A stretch of 64,000 bases of DNA from Candidatus Kaistia colombiensis. GTDB taxonomy: Bacteria; Pseudomonadota; Alphaproteobacteria; Rhizobiales; Kaistiaceae. Below are positions 61,658-64,000 of the stretch, in pieces (position 1 is the stretch's first letter; every line of letters starts with the position of its first letter). Below the pieces are notes generated by a model. It did not search any database and was not told where the DNA came from. It saw only the letters and a list, made by a program, of their open reading frames with translations. Position numbers and translations under genes: made by a program. Where the stretch lies: positions 3,176,501-3,240,500 of the forward strand of contig CP119318.1 of NCBI GenBank assembly GCA_029203105.1, in the 5' to 3' direction.

Positions 61658-63124
61658 ATGGCCCATATCGACAAGCCCACCCTGGTCTGGTTGCGCGATG
61701 ACCTTCGTCTCGCCGACAATCCGGCTCTCTCTGCCGGAGCGAAAGCCGGGGCGCCGCTGGTCGTCGTCTACATTCTCGACGCAATGAGCGAGGGCATCCG
61801 GCCGCTCGGCGGCGCGGCGCGATGGTGGCTGAACGGATCGCTCGATGCCCTCGCGCGCAATCTCGCCGCGCGCGGCCAAAAGCTCGTGCTTCGCCATGGC
61901 CCAGCGGTCGATGTGCTGCTGGACCTCGCGACCGAGATCGAAGTGGGCCGCGTCTTCTGGAACCGCCGCTACGGCGGCGGCGCGCGCGCGGTCGATGCGG
62001 CGATCAAGACGGCGCTGAAGGATAGAGACGTCGCCGTCGAGAGCTTTCAGGCCAACCTGCTCTGCGAACCTTGGACCGTGCGTACTCAGGCGGGCGATCC
62101 CTTTCGTGTCTACACGCCGTTCTGGAAGGCGTGCCGGCAGCATTTTCCGCCGCGCCCACCCCTGCCCGTCCCCGCAAGCATGCCTCCATCGGTCGATGGC
62201 CTGCGCTCCGACGCGCTCGCCGATTGGAGGCTGCTGCCGGAGAAGCCGGACTGGGCCGGCGGGCTGCGGGCAAGCTGGACGCCCGGAGAGGCCGGCGCGG
62301 CGGCGCGGCTCAGGACGTTCCTCACCGAACGCCTGCCGGACTATGCCGCGCATCGCGACGAACCGGCGGCGGACGTGTCGTCGCGACTGTCGCCGCACCT
62401 TCGCTTCGGCGAAATCAGCCCGTTCCAGCTCTGGCATGGTGTTTCTCCCGAAGCCCTCGGCGAGACGGCGAAGATTGGCCAAGCCAATATCGACAAGTTC
62501 CTGTCGGAGATCGGCTGGCGCGAGTTCTCATGGCATCTGTTGTTCCACCAGCCGGATCTTGCGACACGGAACTTCCAGCCCCGGTTCGACGCCTTTCCTT
62601 GGCCCGCCGTGAACCAGCCGGCGCTCGTCGCCTGGCAACAGGGCCGGACCGGGATCCCGATCGTCGACGCCGGCATGCGCGAGCTCTGGCAGACCGGCTT
62701 CATGCACAATCGGGTGCGGATGATCGTCGCCTCGTTCCTGGTCAAGAATCTGCTTGTCGACTGGCGCATCGGCGAGGCGTGGTTCTGGGATACGCTCGTC
62801 GATGCGGACGCCGCCAACAATCCGGCCAGCTGGCAATGGGTAGCCGGCTCCGGCGCCGATGCCGCGCCCTATTTCCGCGTCTTCAATCCCGTCCTGCAGG
62901 GCGAGAAATTCGACGCCGACGGCGCCTATGTGCGGACCCATGTTCCCGAACTCGCCGGCCTCCTGGCAAAGCAGTGGATCCACGCTCCCTGGAAGTCGGG
63001 CGGCGTCGCCGGATACCCGGACCCGATTGTGGATCTCGGTGCCACGCGCGAAAGGGCTTTGCGCGCCTTTGCGCAGATGCGCGAGGATGGGGCGGATTTT
63101 TCTTCCGGATTTTCGGAAGATTGA
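61658..63124 (+). CDS. phrB: deoxyribodipyrimidine photolyase (CPD type, class I)
   Basis: A 488-residue flavoprotein that uses blue light to repair cyclobutane pyrimidine dimers. TLVWLRDDLRLADNPALSAG opens the antenna domain. The FAD domain has LSPHLRFGEISPFQLWH, WREFSWHLLFHQPDLATRNF and, in the conserved core, GIPIVDAGMRELWQTGFMHN with RMIVASFLVKNLLVDWRIGE and the Trp-rich WFWDTLVDADAANNPASWQW. ATG 61658 is two bases after the acyltransferase stop, so they may share a transcript. Confidence 0.95.
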   Translation: MAHIDKPTLVWLRDDLRLADNPALSAGAKAGAPLVVVYILDAMSEGIRPLGGAARWWLNGSLDALARNLAARGQKLVLRHGPAVDVLLDLATEIEVGRVFWNRRYGGGARAVDAAIKTALKDRDVAVESFQANLLCEPWTVRTQAGDPFRVYTPFWKACRQHFPPRPPLPVPASMPPSVDGLRSDALADWRLLPEKPDWAGGLRASWTPGEAGAAARLRTFLTERLPDYAAHRDEPAADVSSRLSPHLRFGEISPFQLWHGVSPEALGETAKIGQANIDKFLSEIGWREFSWHLLFHQPDLATRNFQPRFDAFPWPAVNQPALVAWQQGRTGIPIVDAGMRELWQTGFMHNRVRMIVASFLVKNLLVDWRIGEAWFWDTLVDADAANNPASWQWVAGSGADAAPYFRVFNPVLQGEKFDADGAYVRTHVPELAGLLAKQWIHAPWKSGGVAGYPDPIVDLGATRERALRAFAQMREDGADFSSGFSED

Positions 63125-63151
63125 AGCATGATATTTCGTCCGGGCATGCGC

Positions 63152-63178
63152 TGCCGGGGAATGGTGCTTTGCCCGGCA
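63152..63178. terminator. hairpin after the photolyase gene
   Basis: TGCCGGG (63152-63158) pairs with CCCGGCA (63172-63178). It is followed by GGCCCGC, not a U tract, so its termination strength is uncertain. Confidence 0.4.
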
Positions 63179-63236
63179 GGCCCGCTTGAAGCCAGTCTGT
63201 GGGCCCGCTAGCCTCCCCTGCAACAAGAAAGCGATC

Positions 63237-64000
63237 ATGGCCGTTCTCCCTTCCGTCATCGAAGCCATCGGCAATACGCCCCTGATCCGCCTGCGCCGGG
63301 CGTCCGAGGAGACGGGCTGCGAGATCCTGGGCAAGGCCGAGTTCATGAACCCCGGCCAGTCGGTCAAGGACCGTGCCGCGTTGTTCATCATCCGCGATGC
63401 ACTGGCGAAGGGGCAGCTCCGGCCTGGCGGCACCATCGTCGAGGGCACCGCCGGCAATACGGGAATCGGCCTTGCGCTGGTCGCCAGCGCGCTTGGCTTC
63501 AAGACGGTCATTGTCATCCCCGAGACGCAGTCGCAGGAAAAGAAAGATGCGCTGCGCCTCGCCGGCGCCGAACTGATCGAAGTGCCAGCCGTCCCCTACA
63601 AGGACCCGAACAACTACGTGAAGCTCTCCGGCCGCCTCGCCGAGCAACTGGCCCAGACGGAACCGAACGGCGCGATCTGGGCCAACCAGTTCGACAACGT
63701 CGCCAACCGCCAGGCGCACATCGAGACGACGGGGCCGGAGATCTGGGCGCAGACCGACGGCAAGGTCGATGGCTTCGTGTCGGCGGTCGGCTCGGGCGGC
63801 ACGCTGGCCGGCACCGGAATCGCGCTGAAGGCATACAATCCCAGCATCCAGATCGCCCTCGCCGATCCGCTAGGCGCCTCCTTGTTCAGCTATTACACTA
63901 CCGGCGTGCTGAAGGCGGACGGCTCCTCGATCACCGAGGGCATCGGCCAGGGCCGCATCACGGCCAATCTCGAAGGAGCGCCGATCGACGCCGCCTTCCA
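63237..64000 (+). CDS. cysK: cysteine synthase, 3' end beyond window
   Basis: The first 254 codons of an O-acetylserine sulfhydrylase. The PLP lysine lies in MNPGQSVKDRAALFIIRDAL, the substrate-binding loop in IVEGTAGNTGIGLALVASAL, and the phosphate-binding glycines in VSAVGSGGTLAGTGIALKAY. The start ATG 63237 gives MAVLPSVIEAIGNTPLIRL. The frame is open to the right edge, where about 80 residues remain. Confidence 0.94.
   Translation, partial: MAVLPSVIEAIGNTPLIRLRRASEETGCEILGKAEFMNPGQSVKDRAALFIIRDALAKGQLRPGGTIVEGTAGNTGIGLALVASALGFKTVIVIPETQSQEKKDALRLAGAELIEVPAVPYKDPNNYVKLSGRLAEQLAQTEPNGAIWANQFDNVANRQAHIETTGPEIWAQTDGKVDGFVSAVGSGGTLAGTGIALKAYNPSIQIALADPLGASLFSYYTTGVLKADGSSITEGIGQGRITANLEGAPIDAAF

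Noticed and set aside
1..64000. CRISPR arrays or defence systems
   Set aside because: No regularly spaced repeats and no cas, restriction-modification, toxin-antitoxin or retron genes were recognised.

Overview
The window is a high-GC chromosomal segment from an alphaproteobacterium, most likely order Hyphomicrobiales (Rhizobiales). The evidence is gene content and order: an rlpA / dacF-like / tmk / holB / metG / tatD / metallo-hydrolase string, HspQ, a phosphatidylcholine synthase, group III truncated haemoglobin, LpsA-type GT90, and short intergenic palindromes of the kind common in this order. The genus cannot be fixed from the sequence alone; a Kaistia-like affiliation is only a guess.

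Layout. (1) 1-4050 is accessory DNA at a tRNA-Ser(UGA) gene: a low-GC membrane-protein gene running off the left edge, an intact IS21-family element (763-3246) sitting between two unrelated gene fragments, a tyrosine-recombinase C-terminus abutting the tRNA, and a second recombinase remnant on the other side of the tRNA. (2) 4078-7494 is a small redox/decarboxylase cluster (aldo/keto reductase, DUF2255, a broken cupin gene, a secreted carboxymuconolactone-decarboxylase-like protein) divergent from a LysR regulator. (3) 7832-16855 is the cell-envelope/replication/translation string named above; its DD-peptidase homologue lacks all three catalytic signature residues, and rlpA, metG, tatD and the metallo-hydrolase gene carry many small frame disruptions. 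(4) 16979-30765 is mixed housekeeping and accessory genes: a lysylphosphatidylglycerol-synthase-like membrane protein, a GH2 glycosidase, a double-CDGSH protein, DUF1868, Old Yellow Enzyme, truncated haemoglobin, a frame-disrupted rimO, an ECF sigma/anti-sigma pair divergent from a Gly/Ser-rich TPR protein, and a type III polyketide synthase with an ICMT-like methyltransferase.

(5) 30696-45625 is an oxidative purine-catabolism island. On the minus strand run uraH-xdhA-xdhB-xdhC, a four-component BMP-type nucleoside/purine ABC transporter, puuD, uraD and an allantoate-amidohydrolase-like enzyme. A divergent LysR gene sits at the head and an M20 peptidase remnant at the tail. Together they would import purines or nucleosides and take hypoxanthine/xanthine through urate, 5-hydroxyisourate and OHCU to allantoin, then allantoate onward; allantoinase is not in the window.

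(6) 45626-52481 holds quinone oxidoreductase, MFS, TerC, phosphatidylcholine synthase, a two-part YeeE/YedE transporter translationally coupled to a UbiH-like flavoprotein, and hspQ. (7) 52671-60051 is a tightly overlapped carbohydrate-catabolism operon (two IolE-like isomerases, Gfo/Idh dehydrogenase, alpha/beta hydrolase, AlsE-like epimerase, ROK kinase, DeoR regulator) divergent from another Gfo/Idh gene across a near-perfect operator palindrome. (8) 60168-64000 ends with a small secreted protein, an acyltransferase, CPD photolyase and the 5' part of cysK.

No CRISPR array, defence island or clearly new multi-gene system was found. The most unusual items are the catalytically inactive DD-peptidase homologue in a conserved operon and the concentration of frame disruptions in a handful of conserved genes.
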